A stretch of DNA of 64,000 nucleotides, from NCBI GenBank assembly GCA_032073245.1, contig DAMANX010000001.1, positions 62,001 through 126,000 on the forward strand, read 5' to 3'. Positions within the stretch are counted from its first letter, which is position 1; each line of letters begins with the position of its first letter. Under the pieces are notes generated by a model that was given only the letters and a program-made list of their open reading frames with translations, made no database searches and was not told where the DNA came from. The position numbers and the translations under genes were made by a program. The DNA is from QVMG01 sp032073245 (GTDB lineage Bacteria > Bacteroidota > Bacteroidia > Bacteroidales > Tannerellaceae). Of this stretch, positions 42,703 through 52,760 are shown one piece after another.

Positions 42703-43926
42703 ATGAAAAAAATATCTTTATTTTCCGCTTGCTTGCTGATTGTTCTTTCTGCAATTAGCTTTTCTTGTTCCACATCAACAAAAAAAGGGCCATACAATGA
42801 TCGGTATGTAGTAGTATTATCTTTAGATGGTTTTCGTTCGGATTATCCGGAAATGGCAAATACTCCTACGCTTGATTCTTTAGCCAAAGTGGGTGTTCGT
42901 GCAGATTTCCGCCCTTGTTTTCCAAGCGTGACCTTCTCTAATCATTATTCTATGGCTACCGGGTTGCATCCTGATCATCATGGATTGGTAAATAATTTCT
43001 TTTATGCGGAAGATTTAGATAAAATATATACAATTGGTAATCGGGAGGCGGTAGCCAACCCTGATTTCTATAGCGGCGAACCAATATGGAATACTGCACA
43101 AAAACAAGGCATTAAAGCTGCTTCTTTTTATTGGGTAGGTAGTGAAACAGCTGTAGGGGGAATGCAACCGTCTATCTGGAAACCGTTCGACAATAAGGTT
43201 CCTTTTAAAAGCAGGGCTGACTCCGTACTTAAATGGTTACAGTTACCGGAAGAAGTACGTCCTCATCTTGTAATGTGGTATATTGAAGAACCGGATGCTA
43301 TTGGACATAGAGCTACACCAGACTCCAGTGCTACAATGGCAGTAGTGGAAGAACTGGATCAATTATTAGGTTATTTCTTTGCGGAAGCACGCAAACTGGA
43401 TATATTTAAAAAGATAGATTTCATTGTATTATCTGATCATGGAATGGCAACCTACTATCCTGAGAAATATGTTAATCTGAACGATTATTTGCCACGCGAT
43501 AGTTTCGATTACGTTTTTGATGGCGTTCCAACCTTACTTTATACGAAAGAAGGCTATAGGGATACGGCTTACGAAATATTACAGTCCGTACCCAATATTA
43601 AAGCCTATAAGAAGGAAGAAGTTCCGGAGAAATTCATATACGGTAAACATCCACGTGTTGGAGATATTGTGGTTGTGCCGAATATCGGTACGTATGTACA
43701 ATTCCGCGCCGAATCACGACCACGCTATGCTGCAACTCATGGTTATGATAACTACGAAAAGACAATGGAAGCTATCTTCTACGCAACAGGGCCTTCTTTT
43801 AAAAAAGATTCACGTCAACCGGCTATTGCCAATGTTAATCTATATCTCTTGATTTGTAAGTTACTCAATCTGGAGCCTGCACCTAACGACGGAATAGAAG
43901 AAGAAGTAAATCTATTGTTGAAATAA
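42703..43926 (+). CDS. ENPP-type phosphodiesterase/nucleotide pyrophosphatase lipoprotein
   Basis: 407 residues. Lipoprotein signal (LIVLSAISFSCSTS). Alkaline-phosphatase superfamily metal residues: SLDGFRSDY near 40, nucleophile in PSVTFSNHYSMATG (Thr), YIEEPDAIGHRATPDS, LSDHGMATY and THGYDN with the late His. This is the NPP pattern, hydrolysing phosphodiester or pyrophosphate bonds in the periplasm or at the surface, similar to bacterial NPPs from Xanthomonas. Followed after 40 bases by the O-acetylhomoserine sulfhydrylase gene with no clear functional link. Confidence 0.92.
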   Translation: MKKISLFSACLLIVLSAISFSCSTSTKKGPYNDRYVVVLSLDGFRSDYPEMANTPTLDSLAKVGVRADFRPCFPSVTFSNHYSMATGLHPDHHGLVNNFFYAEDLDKIYTIGNREAVANPDFYSGEPIWNTAQKQGIKAASFYWVGSETAVGGMQPSIWKPFDNKVPFKSRADSVLKWLQLPEEVRPHLVMWYIEEPDAIGHRATPDSSATMAVVEELDQLLGYFFAEARKLDIFKKIDFIVLSDHGMATYYPEKYVNLNDYLPRDSFDYVFDGVPTLLYTKEGYRDTAYEILQSVPNIKAYKKEEVPEKFIYGKHPRVGDIVVVPNIGTYVQFRAESRPRYAATHGYDNYEKTMEAIFYATGPSFKKDSRQPAIANVNLYLLICKLLNLEPAPNDGIEEEVNLLLK

Positions 43927-43966
43927 GAGGCGAATAATAAAAAAGATAAATTAAATAATAAGATAT

Positions 43967-45244
43967 ATGTCGAATAATTGGAAACCGGGTACACTTTGTG
44001 TACAGGCCGGATGGACACCGAAAAAAGGAGAGCCACGAGTGCTTCCTATTTACCAGAGTACAACTTTTAAATATGATACCAGTGAACAAATGGCTAAGCT
44101 GTTTGACCTGGAAGAGAGTGGTTATTTCTATACCCGGCTGCAAAACCCTACAAATGATGCTGTTGCAGCAAAGATCACAGCCCTTGAGGGAGGTGTGGCA
44201 GGTATGCTAACTTCATCAGGCCAAGCAGCTAATTTTTATGCTATATTCAATATCTGTGAAGCGGGAGATCATTTTGTGACTGCAACCAGCATCTATGGTG
44301 GCACTTACAATCTCTTTGCAGTTACTATGAAAAAACTAGGTATTGAATGTACTTTCATTGATCAGAATGCATCAGAGGAAGAAATAAGCAAAGCATTTCG
44401 TCCTAATACGAAAGCTCTTTTCGGGGAAACTCTTTCCAATCCCGGCGTAATGGTATTGGATATAGAAAAGTTTGCACGCATCGCTCATAAACACGGAGTA
44501 CCATTGATCGTTGATAATACCTTCCCTACTCCAATCAATTGCCGCCCGTTTGAATGGGGAGCAGATATTGTGACTCATTCAACTACAAAATATATGGATG
44601 GTCATGCTACTGCTGTAGGTGGTTGTATTGTGGATAGTGGCAATTTTGACTGGGATGCTTATGCTGACAAATATCCGGGACTTTGTACACCAGATGAGTC
44701 TTATCATGGGCTGACATATACAAAGTCTTTTGGAAAGGGAGCTTATATTACAAAAGCCACATCTCAATTAATGCGTGACCTGGGTTCCATTCAGGCACCA
44801 GAAAATGCTTTTCTCTTAAATCTGGGATTGGAAACATTACATCTGCGTATGCCGCAGCATTGTAAAAACGCTTTGGCTGTTGCCGAATGGTTAGACAAGA
44901 ATGATAAAGTTGCCTGGGTGAATTATCCGGATTTACCTAGTAATGAATTTCATGACCTAACAAAGAAATACCTGCCTAACGGTTCCTGTGGTGTTCTTTC
45001 TTTTGGCTTGAAAGGCGGACGGGAAGAATCTATCAAATTTATGGATAGCCTTAAACTGGTAGCAATTGTAACCCACGTGGCTGATGCACGGACATGCGTA
45101 CTTCATCCTGCAAGCCATACACACCGTCAATTGACAGACGAGCAATTGAAAGAAGCGGGTATTGCTCCTGACTTGATCCGCTTTTCAACGGGTATTGAAA
45201 ATGTAGAGGATATTATTGCGGATATTGAGCAGGCGTTGGGGTAA
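43967..45244 (+). CDS. metY: O-acetylhomoserine sulfhydrylase (Cys/Met PLP enzyme)
   Basis: 425 residues, the long form typical of O-acetylhomoserine aminocarboxypropyltransferases. PLP lysine is Lys208 in HSTTKYMDGH; SSGQAANFYAIF and VDNTFPTP mark the cofactor pocket; the C-terminus RLSxGxE-like part is IRFSTGIENVEDI. It forms homocysteine from O-acetylhomoserine and sulfide; methionine gamma-lyase activity is a less likely alternative, since the length and the PNGSCGVLSFGLKGG insert fit MetY. Cytoplasmic. Confidence 0.9.
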   Translation: MSNNWKPGTLCVQAGWTPKKGEPRVLPIYQSTTFKYDTSEQMAKLFDLEESGYFYTRLQNPTNDAVAAKITALEGGVAGMLTSSGQAANFYAIFNICEAGDHFVTATSIYGGTYNLFAVTMKKLGIECTFIDQNASEEEISKAFRPNTKALFGETLSNPGVMVLDIEKFARIAHKHGVPLIVDNTFPTPINCRPFEWGADIVTHSTTKYMDGHATAVGGCIVDSGNFDWDAYADKYPGLCTPDESYHGLTYTKSFGKGAYITKATSQLMRDLGSIQAPENAFLLNLGLETLHLRMPQHCKNALAVAEWLDKNDKVAWVNYPDLPSNEFHDLTKKYLPNGSCGVLSFGLKGGREESIKFMDSLKLVAIVTHVADARTCVLHPASHTHRQLTDEQLKEAGIAPDLIRFSTGIENVEDIIADIEQALG

Positions 45245-45287
45245 TTTTCGAATTACAAAACAACGTTCGCTACTACCCTTAGTCGGG

Positions 45288-45419
45288 TATCAATTGCCGT
45301 CTGCTTTAGCTGACGGTTAAGTAAGAAATAAGAAAATGGCTTTAGCCAAATAAATTCTTTTGGCTAAAGCCTTTCTCTCTATATCGTAAACCGTCAGCTA
45401 AAGCAGACGGCAATTGATA
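45288..45419. repeat. Palindromic repeat, CCGTCTGCTTTAGC family
   Basis: A perfect 31-bp inverted repeat (45288-45318 and 45389-45419; core GCCGTCTGCTTTAGCTGACGG) encloses a second perfect 13-bp inverted repeat GGCTTTAGCCAAA (45338-45350) / TTTGGCTAAAGCC (45359-45371). Confidence 0.93.
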
Positions 45420-45502
45420 ATAGGCTGGAGCCCATTTTCTTAAAATTATTCTCCAATTGAAATTAGATTTTATATCAACCCCATTAATCTACAATTTTCA
45501 CC

Positions 45503-45985
45503 ATGAATTTCGACAATCTACCAGAAAGGGCACAAAAAGTTGAAAAGGAAACGCAGCTATTCTTCAAATCGATAAAAAAGAAACAGTTGAGGGAACTTGA
45601 TGATACAATTCATGCATTGCATGAAGAGGTATTTGATGAGTTAGATTGTTTGGAATGTGGAAATTGTTGTCGATCATTGGGACCAAGATTAACCGATCGG
45701 GATATTGATAAAATAGCTTCTACTCTACGTATAAAAGCTCAGGATGTAGTTGCCAGATATTTACGAATTGATGAGGATAAGGATTATGTCTTTAAAGAAA
45801 TGCCTTGCCCTTTCCTTTGCTCGGACAACTATTGTAGTATTTATGCAGACCGTCCCAAAGCTTGCCGGGAATATCCGCATACAGATAGAAAGAAGTTCTT
45901 TCAGATTCACGCATTGACCATTAAGAATGCTAAAACTTGCCCGGCTGTTTTTGAAATATTGGAAAGACTAAAGAAAGAACTTTAA
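45503..45985 (+). CDS. YkgJ-family cysteine cluster protein
   Basis: 160 residues. Cysteine pattern CLECGNCCRSLGPRLT, then PCPFLCSDNYCSIYADRPKACREYP, is the YkgJ/UPF0153 signature, thought to bind a metal or an Fe-S cluster. No signal peptide. Function of the family is not established. Stand-alone gene after the 45288 repeat. Confidence 0.88.
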   Translation: MNFDNLPERAQKVEKETQLFFKSIKKKQLRELDDTIHALHEEVFDELDCLECGNCCRSLGPRLTDRDIDKIASTLRIKAQDVVARYLRIDEDKDYVFKEMPCPFLCSDNYCSIYADRPKACREYPHTDRKKFFQIHALTIKNAKTCPAVFEILERLKKEL

Positions 45986-46202
45986 AGCCGGATTATCATT
46001 GCCCCTTTCTATTTATATGCTTATTTCTGTACCGTTACCATGCTGAATGCAGATTCATTATTCCATTATAAGCCGATATTCCTGGCTTTTAGCGATTTTC
46101 TGTTTACTTAGGGTTTCTTTTTATATAGAAAGAAGGTATATCTAAAGTTATCCTCTATGGAATCTTTGACATACCTTCAAAAATATTTTGAACCTTATTA
46201 AT

Positions 46203-48929
46203 CTACCTAACCCATATTTTCACATTTCCTTTATCAGTAGAGACAATATAAATCCCTGTAGATAAAGGAATCATCGAATCTCCTGTAGGTAACGAATGAC
46301 TTGTCATTGTGCGCCCGTTTATACTCATAATTCTTACTAAGCATGGTTTATCAGTTGATATAAGTAATTGTCCATGCGCAGATCGAATATCAATTCCTCC
46401 ATTCATTTCAGTATTGCTTGTTCCGGGATCAGGGTTAGGATCAGGATCTTCCATTACGAATTGAACATAAATATGAATAGCAGATTGAACCTTATATGAA
46501 GTTCCGTTTTCAATCTCCACTCCATTGACTTGCAGACTATTCAATTCATAACCGGCATCCGCACTAGCTGTTATATTTAACGATATACCTTCATCCACAT
46601 TATCACCATGAGAAATGGGTATATTCATGTAACGTACATCCAACTCTCCATCACCCACTATTTCAAAAGTTACCGGATATAACGGACCCGGTTCGGCAAC
46701 TCTGTATATACCGGTTATTACAACTGTCATATCTTCCTCTATTGGGAATGTATAAAAACCGTTGAGAAGGTTTATATCTTTACCATTCACAGTCACTTTA
46801 GGTGTTCCCGCGTATCCGGAAGAAATATTTATCCCAAAACTAAAATTTTGCATAAATGAAACTTTGTAATCATATAGAGACTCTTCTATGTAGTCTGATT
46901 TATTAAGATCATATATAAAGGCATTTTGAGGATCCGGTAAAATAACTTTTTTAAGAGGTGTCCAATAAGGTCCTAAATCGTTTGTTTCATTATTTACAGC
47001 GTTCCCATCTAAATCAAGCCCATCCATAAGAGCCACATCCGATAATCCTCTTACAGGACTACCAGCTTTCAGGCGGTAGTTTCCATTTTCTGCATCTATA
47101 AATAGAGGATAATCATCTTCCCGGTTTTGACCATTCAGTTTATCATTCTCAGAATCATTATTTTCAAAATCTCTTATTAGACTATGAGAATGGTTTACAG
47201 GCTTATTCAAATCCCCATACATATTTCCCCATATAATGGAATTTTTCAGGATTATCGCATTCTTATTATCAAACAAACCAAATCCGTTATTCATCTCACT
47301 ACCCGCTATATTTCCGGCAACTGTTGTATTTAGTAGTATAAAATCGGAATTACCATTATTATAAATACCACCTCCATAGCCTTGGGTCTCGTTTTTTGAA
47401 ATAAGAGAGTTAACGAAAGTAACATCTCTTCCAGTGGATGTTACATTACTATATATCCCTCCTCCCTTCGATTCTTCATTTCCGTTTGCAGTGTTTTCTG
47501 ATAATATACAATTCTTTATGTATAACCCTCTATCACTATTATAGATTCCTCCTCCTGTCGTTTTTACACCAGAAGCATCATTTTGATTTCCTACTATCCG
47601 GGTATCAATTATCCGAGTAGGGTTTCCTCCTGAAGAAATATACAAGCCACCACCTTCCGTTGCCGCATTTCCTTCAATAACAGATTTCTCATTAATCTCT
47701 AATGCTCCACTTTTATGATAGATACCACCTCCCTGACTTTGTGTGCCCAATGCATTATTATCTCTAATTTTCGTATTTAAAATTTTAAACTCTTTTTTTA
47801 TATCGGATGTCTGCAAATATAAACCTCCACCTGCCGGGGCTCCATCTGAAGAAGATGCCGTATTATTATTTACGAGACATCCATCCATTACAAATGAACG
47901 GGCATATGAATAAATCCCTCCTCCCAGACAGGCCAGATTTTCTGAAATATTTGCTGAACTAATTGTATAGTCATTCTCTCCTCCATTAACATAAAGCCCC
48001 CCTCCAATACCTGATGCATCATTCGTAGTGGCTTTATTACCACTAATGATCATTTTATAGGAAGAGAGATCCTGGGCTTCATCTCCTTTTATAGTTAATT
48101 TTCCGCTATAAAAATAAATACCGCCTCCGCGTCCTTCCGAGTTTGTGGTTGAAGCTGTATTGTCTTTTATCTCACAATTTTCAATTTGTAACGTCGTATT
48201 ATAAACATATATTCCTCCCCCGGATCCCATCTCAGTTCCTGACTGTGTGGCTATATTACCCGAAATAACACAATTATTAAGGATTAATTCACTTTCAGAA
48301 GAGTATATACCGCCACCTTTAGCAGAATTCCCGGAGCTATTATCTCCATTATCAGCAACATTGTCTATCACATATACATGTAACAATGAAACATGTGCAT
48401 TTCCAATAAAAATTCCACCACCTCGGAAAGCAGAAGTTGGAGCATTCTGAAGGCCATATTCGGGTACTTGTCGCACTGCTAAACCGCCTTTAATCGAAAC
48501 TCCTTCTATTTCGACTTTAATACGATCTTCCGCATTATGACTTTTGGCGATAATCAGGATTCGATCTTCTTCTGTATCTCGGGTTAAAACAGTAGTAGGC
48601 TCCGCTAAAGGTATTTCGGGAGTAATACCACCATCATAACATCCGACGATCTTAACATTGTTTTTTATGTGAAAAGCCTTTTCATAAATAGGATATTCAC
48701 CATTTGCCATTCTAATTACAAAAGATCCATTATTCTGTGGTTCATTCGCATTGATATAATCCAGTGCTGCTGAAAATGTAACGGCTTCATCCCAAGAGCT
48801 GCCATTTGCTCCATCATTTACATCAATTGCAGTCTTAACATATATCACATTATCATCCGGAGTGATTTGTGCATAAGACAAAACGGTTGCATAAAACAAC
48901 CCACATAGAAATAGGGTAGTTGTTCTCAT
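46203..48929 (-). CDS. Secreted right-handed beta-helix protein with C-terminal sorting-type domain
   Basis: 908 residues. Signal peptide ends near VLSYAQ. Residues 60-600 are a beta-helix of about 15 turns recognisable by GGGIY/GGGLY steps every 30-45 residues with N-rich ladders (NNCVISGNIA, NCEIKDNTAS), as in polymorphic-outer-membrane-protein and pectin-lyase-like proteins. Two small beta domains (about 690-830) of the YPVTFEIVGDG type follow, then a P/D-rich linker (PDPNPDPG) and a final 65-residue domain RIMSINGRTM...STGIYIV resembling T9SS/DUF6383 domains. Likely surface adhesin or glycan-binding protein; no catalytic residues found. Confidence 0.88.
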   Translation of the reverse strand: MRTTTLFLCGLFYATVLSYAQITPDDNVIYVKTAIDVNDGANGSSWDEAVTFSAALDYINANEPQNNGSFVIRMANGEYPIYEKAFHIKNNVKIVGCYDGGITPEIPLAEPTTVLTRDTEEDRILIIAKSHNAEDRIKVEIEGVSIKGGLAVRQVPEYGLQNAPTSAFRGGGIFIGNAHVSLLHVYVIDNVADNGDNSSGNSAKGGGIYSSESELILNNCVISGNIATQSGTEMGSGGGIYVYNTTLQIENCEIKDNTASTTNSEGRGGGIYFYSGKLTIKGDEAQDLSSYKMIISGNKATTNDASGIGGGLYVNGGENDYTISSANISENLACLGGGIYSYARSFVMDGCLVNNNTASSSDGAPAGGGLYLQTSDIKKEFKILNTKIRDNNALGTQSQGGGIYHKSGALEINEKSVIEGNAATEGGGLYISSGGNPTRIIDTRIVGNQNDASGVKTTGGGIYNSDRGLYIKNCILSENTANGNEESKGGGIYSNVTSTGRDVTFVNSLISKNETQGYGGGIYNNGNSDFILLNTTVAGNIAGSEMNNGFGLFDNKNAIILKNSIIWGNMYGDLNKPVNHSHSLIRDFENNDSENDKLNGQNREDDYPLFIDAENGNYRLKAGSPVRGLSDVALMDGLDLDGNAVNNETNDLGPYWTPLKKVILPDPQNAFIYDLNKSDYIEESLYDYKVSFMQNFSFGINISSGYAGTPKVTVNGKDINLLNGFYTFPIEEDMTVVITGIYRVAEPGPLYPVTFEIVGDGELDVRYMNIPISHGDNVDEGISLNITASADAGYELNSLQVNGVEIENGTSYKVQSAIHIYVQFVMEDPDPNPDPGTSNTEMNGGIDIRSAHGQLLISTDKPCLVRIMSINGRTMTSHSLPTGDSMIPLSTGIYIVSTDKGNVKIWVR

Positions 48930-48984
48930 ATTGTTTTCTATTGGTAAAAGTTAATGCCTAAATGGTTAAGATAATATACTAGCA

Positions 48985-48992
48985 CAAATATA
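48985..48992 (-). promoter_or_regulatory. Bacteroidetes -7 box for the beta-helix gene
   Basis: TATATTTG on the minus strand, exact consensus, 55 bases before the ATG at 48929. Confidence 0.6.
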
Positions 48993-49060
48993 ACAATAAA
49001 AATAAAATTTCAGCTTATTGTGTTCATTTTAACACTTTTACCTGCTCATTGGAAGTAAAT

Positions 49061-49102
49061 AAAAAAAGGAGTAATCGAAATTTCTTCCATTTACTCCTTT
49101 CC
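49061..49102 (-). terminator. Terminator of the EF-G2 gene
   Basis: On the minus strand GGAGTAA / TTACTCC form a stem followed by seven T, 28 bases past the stop. Confidence 0.8.
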
Positions 49103-49129
49103 ATATTTAGGTATATCTCAAAAATACGA

Positions 49130-51286
49130 TTATTCCTCTTCCTGAGAAGCTTCGTATTCTTTCAGCAGTTTATCCTGAACATCACTCGGAACAAGTTCAT
49201 AACTGGCAAATTTCATAGTAAATGAACCGCGTCCACCGGTAATTGAACTTAATGAAGTTGAATAGTTCGACATTTCTTTCAATGGAACTTTCGCTTTCAG
49301 TTTTTCAAAACCTCCTTCACTATCCATACCCATAATAATGGCACGGCGTCCTTGCATATCACTCATTACATCACCCAGATAATCACCAGGTACTGCAACT
49401 TCCACATCATATACAGGTTCCAGAATCTTTGGGCCGGCATTTTTAAATGCAGTACTAAATGCATTACGTCCTGCCAACATAAAGGATATTTCATTACTGT
49501 CTACCGGGTGCATCTTTCCATCATATACAATAATACGTACATCACGGGCATAAGAACCGGTCAGAGGGCCTTGTTCCATACGTCCCATAATACCTTTCAG
49601 AATAGCGGGTAAGAAACGTGTATCAATTGAACCACCAACGATACTGTTTATAAATACTACTTTGCCACCCCATTCAAGTTCTACGGTTTGTGTATCACGT
49701 ACACTGATCTTAAATTCCTGTCCATTGAATTTATACATTTCAGGAGCTGGCATACCTTCAGTATATGGTTCGATAATCAAGTGTACTTCACCAAACTGGC
49801 CTGCACCTCCTGATTGTTTCTTGTGACGATAATCAGCACGGGCTATCTTTGTTATTGTTTCACGATACGGAATCTTTGGTTCCAGATACTCAATTGCAAT
49901 CTTATCATTATTCTCAATACGCCATTTTAAAGTACGCAAGTGGAATTCTCCCTGCCCGGAAATGATTGTCTGCTTCAATTCCTTGGATTGCTCAATGAGC
50001 CATGTCGGATCTTCTTCATGCATACGGATCAATATTTCCATCATCTTTTCCGAATCCGATTCGTTTACCGCTTTTACAGCACGACGATATTTTGGATCCG
50101 GATATTTAATGAAATCAAATTTAAAATCTGATCCTTTACCATTCAATGTATTACCACGACGAACATCTTTCAATTTCACTGTAGCACCTATATCCCCAGC
50201 TACCATTTCAGGCACCTGGTGACGTGTTTGTCCTGCCGTCACAAATAATTGAGCTATGCGTTCTTTTGAACCACGATCGGTGTTCAAAAGGTCATCTCCT
50301 TCTTTTACTTTTCCTGATATTACTTTAAAATAAGACACTTGGCCAATATGCGGCTCAATCGTTGTTTTATAGAAGAACAAACTAGTAGGCCCACTTACTT
50401 CAGGTTTAACCTCTAGACCTGTAGTTGTTGTATAGCCACCCATTTGGTCGGGAGAAGGAACTACATTTCCAAGGAACTCCATTGTACGGCGCACACACAT
50501 ATCCAGTTTAGCACATACACAGAATACAGGATACATCCCGCGATCCAACAAACCCGCACGTATACCTGCACGCATTTCATCTTCGCTGAGAGAGCCTTCT
50601 TCAAAGAATTTTTCCATTAAAGCATCATCGTGTTCAGCAGCTGCCTCCACTAATGCACCGTGCAATTCCATTGCTTTATCCATTTCATCAGCCGGTATAT
50701 CCAAGACTTCAGGAACTCCACCCTCTGGTTTCCATTTATACATCTTCATTTTTAATACGTCGATAACCGCATTAAATGAAGCACCAGTAGTAACCGGATA
50801 TTGAATAGGCACAATTTTACTTCCCCAACGTTCTTTCAGTTGGTTGATGGTATTATCATAATCAGCTTTATCATTATCTAGCTGATTTACTACGAAAATA
50901 GCTGGTTTCTTAAATTGATCGATATAGCGGAATTGATTAATGGTTCCTACTTCCACTCCATATTGGGCATTAAGAACCATTAAGGCTGTATCCGTTACAT
51001 TCAATGCAGCAACTGCTCCACCGATAAAGTCATCCGATCCCGGACAGTCAATGAAATTCAGTTTTTTATTCTGCCACTCAACACTGAAAACGGTTGAGAA
51101 TACTGAGTAACCATACTCCTTCTCAACCGGGAAATAGTCAGATACTGTGTTTCCTGCATCCACAGAACCGCGACGTTTTATAACTCCACCCTCGAAAAGC
51201 ATTGCTTCAGCGAGAGTGGTTTTCCCAGAGCCGGAACTTCCCAAGACAGCGATGTTCCTAATTTCATTAGTTTGATATACCTTCAT
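49130..51286 (-). CDS. EF-G paralogue (EF-G2) with altered GTPase motifs
   Basis: 718 residues with all five EF-G domains. P-loop GSSGSGKTT (16-24) replaces AHIDAGKTT; G3 is DCPGS (80-84) in place of DTPGH, so the His that activates water is Ser84; G4 is NQLD instead of NKMD; switch I lacks the usual RGITI (YGYSV here). Domain IV keeps KQSGGAGQFGEVHLIIEP, needed for translocation. Bacteroides species have such a second EF-G that supports translation without GTP hydrolysis under starvation and in the gut; this gene fits that description. Single gene with its own terminator. Confidence 0.9.
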   Translation of the reverse strand: MKVYQTNEIRNIAVLGSSGSGKTTLAEAMLFEGGVIKRRGSVDAGNTVSDYFPVEKEYGYSVFSTVFSVEWQNKKLNFIDCPGSDDFIGGAVAALNVTDTALMVLNAQYGVEVGTINQFRYIDQFKKPAIFVVNQLDNDKADYDNTINQLKERWGSKIVPIQYPVTTGASFNAVIDVLKMKMYKWKPEGGVPEVLDIPADEMDKAMELHGALVEAAAEHDDALMEKFFEEGSLSEDEMRAGIRAGLLDRGMYPVFCVCAKLDMCVRRTMEFLGNVVPSPDQMGGYTTTTGLEVKPEVSGPTSLFFYKTTIEPHIGQVSYFKVISGKVKEGDDLLNTDRGSKERIAQLFVTAGQTRHQVPEMVAGDIGATVKLKDVRRGNTLNGKGSDFKFDFIKYPDPKYRRAVKAVNESDSEKMMEILIRMHEEDPTWLIEQSKELKQTIISGQGEFHLRTLKWRIENNDKIAIEYLEPKIPYRETITKIARADYRHKKQSGGAGQFGEVHLIIEPYTEGMPAPEMYKFNGQEFKISVRDTQTVELEWGGKVVFINSIVGGSIDTRFLPAILKGIMGRMEQGPLTGSYARDVRIIVYDGKMHPVDSNEISFMLAGRNAFSTAFKNAGPKILEPVYDVEVAVPGDYLGDVMSDMQGRRAIIMGMDSEGGFEKLKAKVPLKEMSNYSTSLSSITGGRGSFTMKFASYELVPSDVQDKLLKEYEASQEEE

Positions 51287-51476
51287 GATATAAGGGATTA
51301 TTTGAGTTTAACAATAAATTCCGTCGTGAATTTTTCACGAGGGCGCAAATTATCGATTGTTAAGATAAAAAGCAACTATACAATAGTGTTTGAAAACATA
51401 TTATATTAAGGATGTGAATTAAGATTATACATTTAATTAATTTTGATTCATGTCCAATATTATCATAAGTTTCATG

Positions 51477-51484
51477 TACCTTTG
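51477..51484 (+). promoter_or_regulatory. -7 box almost abutting hemW start
   Basis: TACCTTTG is an exact consensus only five bases before the ATG at 51490, which would place the transcript start at or near the start codon. Confidence 0.55.
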
Positions 51485-51489
51485 TTCTT

Positions 51490-52617
51490 ATGGCAGGTCT
51501 TTATTTACATATTCCATTTTGTGCTAAACGGTGTATTTATTGCGATTTCTTTTCTAATACGGATCAGTCGTATAAAGAAGTTTTTATTGATGCACTCATT
51601 GAGGAAATGGCTATACGGAAAGAATACCTGGACGGAGAAAGAATTGAAACAATCTATTTTGGGGGAGGTACACCCAGTCAGTTAGATTACAAAGATTTTA
51701 TCAGGATATTTGAAGCGATTGAAAATCATTTTGATATTTCCAAATGTAAAGAAATTACGCTCGAGGCTAACCCGGATGATATGACTTCGGAATATGTGCA
51801 ATCGCTACAGGTCTTACCATTCAACCGGATAAGTATGGGCGTCCAAAGTTTCGATGATGAAGATTTGAAATTCCTGAATCGGAGACATAACACAATACAA
51901 GCGATCGAAGCAGTAGAATTATGCAAAAGGAATGGACTGAGTAATATCAGTATAGATCTTATCTACGGACTTCCGGGACAAAATGAAAAGAAATGGATAA
52001 AAAACCTTGAAGAAGTTCTTCGTCTTGATATTCCCCATATCTCTGCATACCATTTAATATATGAAGAAGGAACTGCCCTACATAAACTTATGGAAGCAGG
52101 TAAAACCACATCCATTGATGAAGAGATAAGCTTATCCCTTTTTACAATTCTAATTAATCAACTTTCTAAAGCAGGATATCAACATTACGAAATTTCCAAT
52201 TTTGCGCGTCCGGGATACATTTCCCAACACAATAGCGCATACTGGCATGGAAAAAAGTATTTGGGATTAGGCCCTTCTGCTCATTCTTATAACATACAAA
52301 ATCGTGAATGGAATATATCATCCCTCCCGGAGTACCTGAAAGGAATTAAAGAAAAAACACCCCGAATCGAAGAGGAAAGATTAACTATTGCAGAAAAATA
52401 CAACGATTATATTATCACCCGCCTAAGAACAATGTGGGGGATTTCATATCAAGATCTCCAAAATAATTTTGGAGAAAAATACCTTCTTTATTGCCAAAAA
52501 CAAGCGAAAACTTTCCTAAAACGAGGGTTATTGATTGAGAAAAATGGCCATTTATTCCTTTCTCATGAAGGAATTTTTCTTTCGGATGGAATTATGAGCG
52601 AAATGATATACTTATAG
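51490..52617 (+). CDS. hemW: HemW-like radical SAM heme chaperone
   Basis: 375 residues, full HemW length. It opens with MAGLYLHIPFCAKRCIYC, holding the radical SAM cysteines Cys11, Cys15 and Cys18, then GGGTPSQL, ISMGVQSFDDEDLKFLNR and the C-terminal HemN_C winged-helix region. HemW binds heme and passes it to respiratory proteins; it is not the true coproporphyrinogen oxidase. The start is fixed by the conserved N-terminus, leaving almost no leader after the promoter box. Confidence 0.93.
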   Translation: MAGLYLHIPFCAKRCIYCDFFSNTDQSYKEVFIDALIEEMAIRKEYLDGERIETIYFGGGTPSQLDYKDFIRIFEAIENHFDISKCKEITLEANPDDMTSEYVQSLQVLPFNRISMGVQSFDDEDLKFLNRRHNTIQAIEAVELCKRNGLSNISIDLIYGLPGQNEKKWIKNLEEVLRLDIPHISAYHLIYEEGTALHKLMEAGKTTSIDEEISLSLFTILINQLSKAGYQHYEISNFARPGYISQHNSAYWHGKKYLGLGPSAHSYNIQNREWNISSLPEYLKGIKEKTPRIEEERLTIAEKYNDYIITRLRTMWGISYQDLQNNFGEKYLLYCQKQAKTFLKRGLLIEKNGHLFLSHEGIFLSDGIMSEMIYL

Positions 52618-52760
52618 TTTTATACGAAACCCCGCTTTTAGACAACAAACTACGTACTTATCAGTACAAATAATGCACATTTTCACTATTTTTGAGAATT
52701 AAAATGTTTGTAATATAAAAGTAATATATATATTTGTTGCCGTTATAAAGTAGCAACGTA

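Noticed and set aside
43517..43852. 111-codon frame within the ENPP gene
   Set aside because: Shadow frame of a well-supported gene.
45986..46202. Possible small gene or RNA after the YkgJ gene
   Set aside because: No coding frame, promoter box or convincing hairpin was found.
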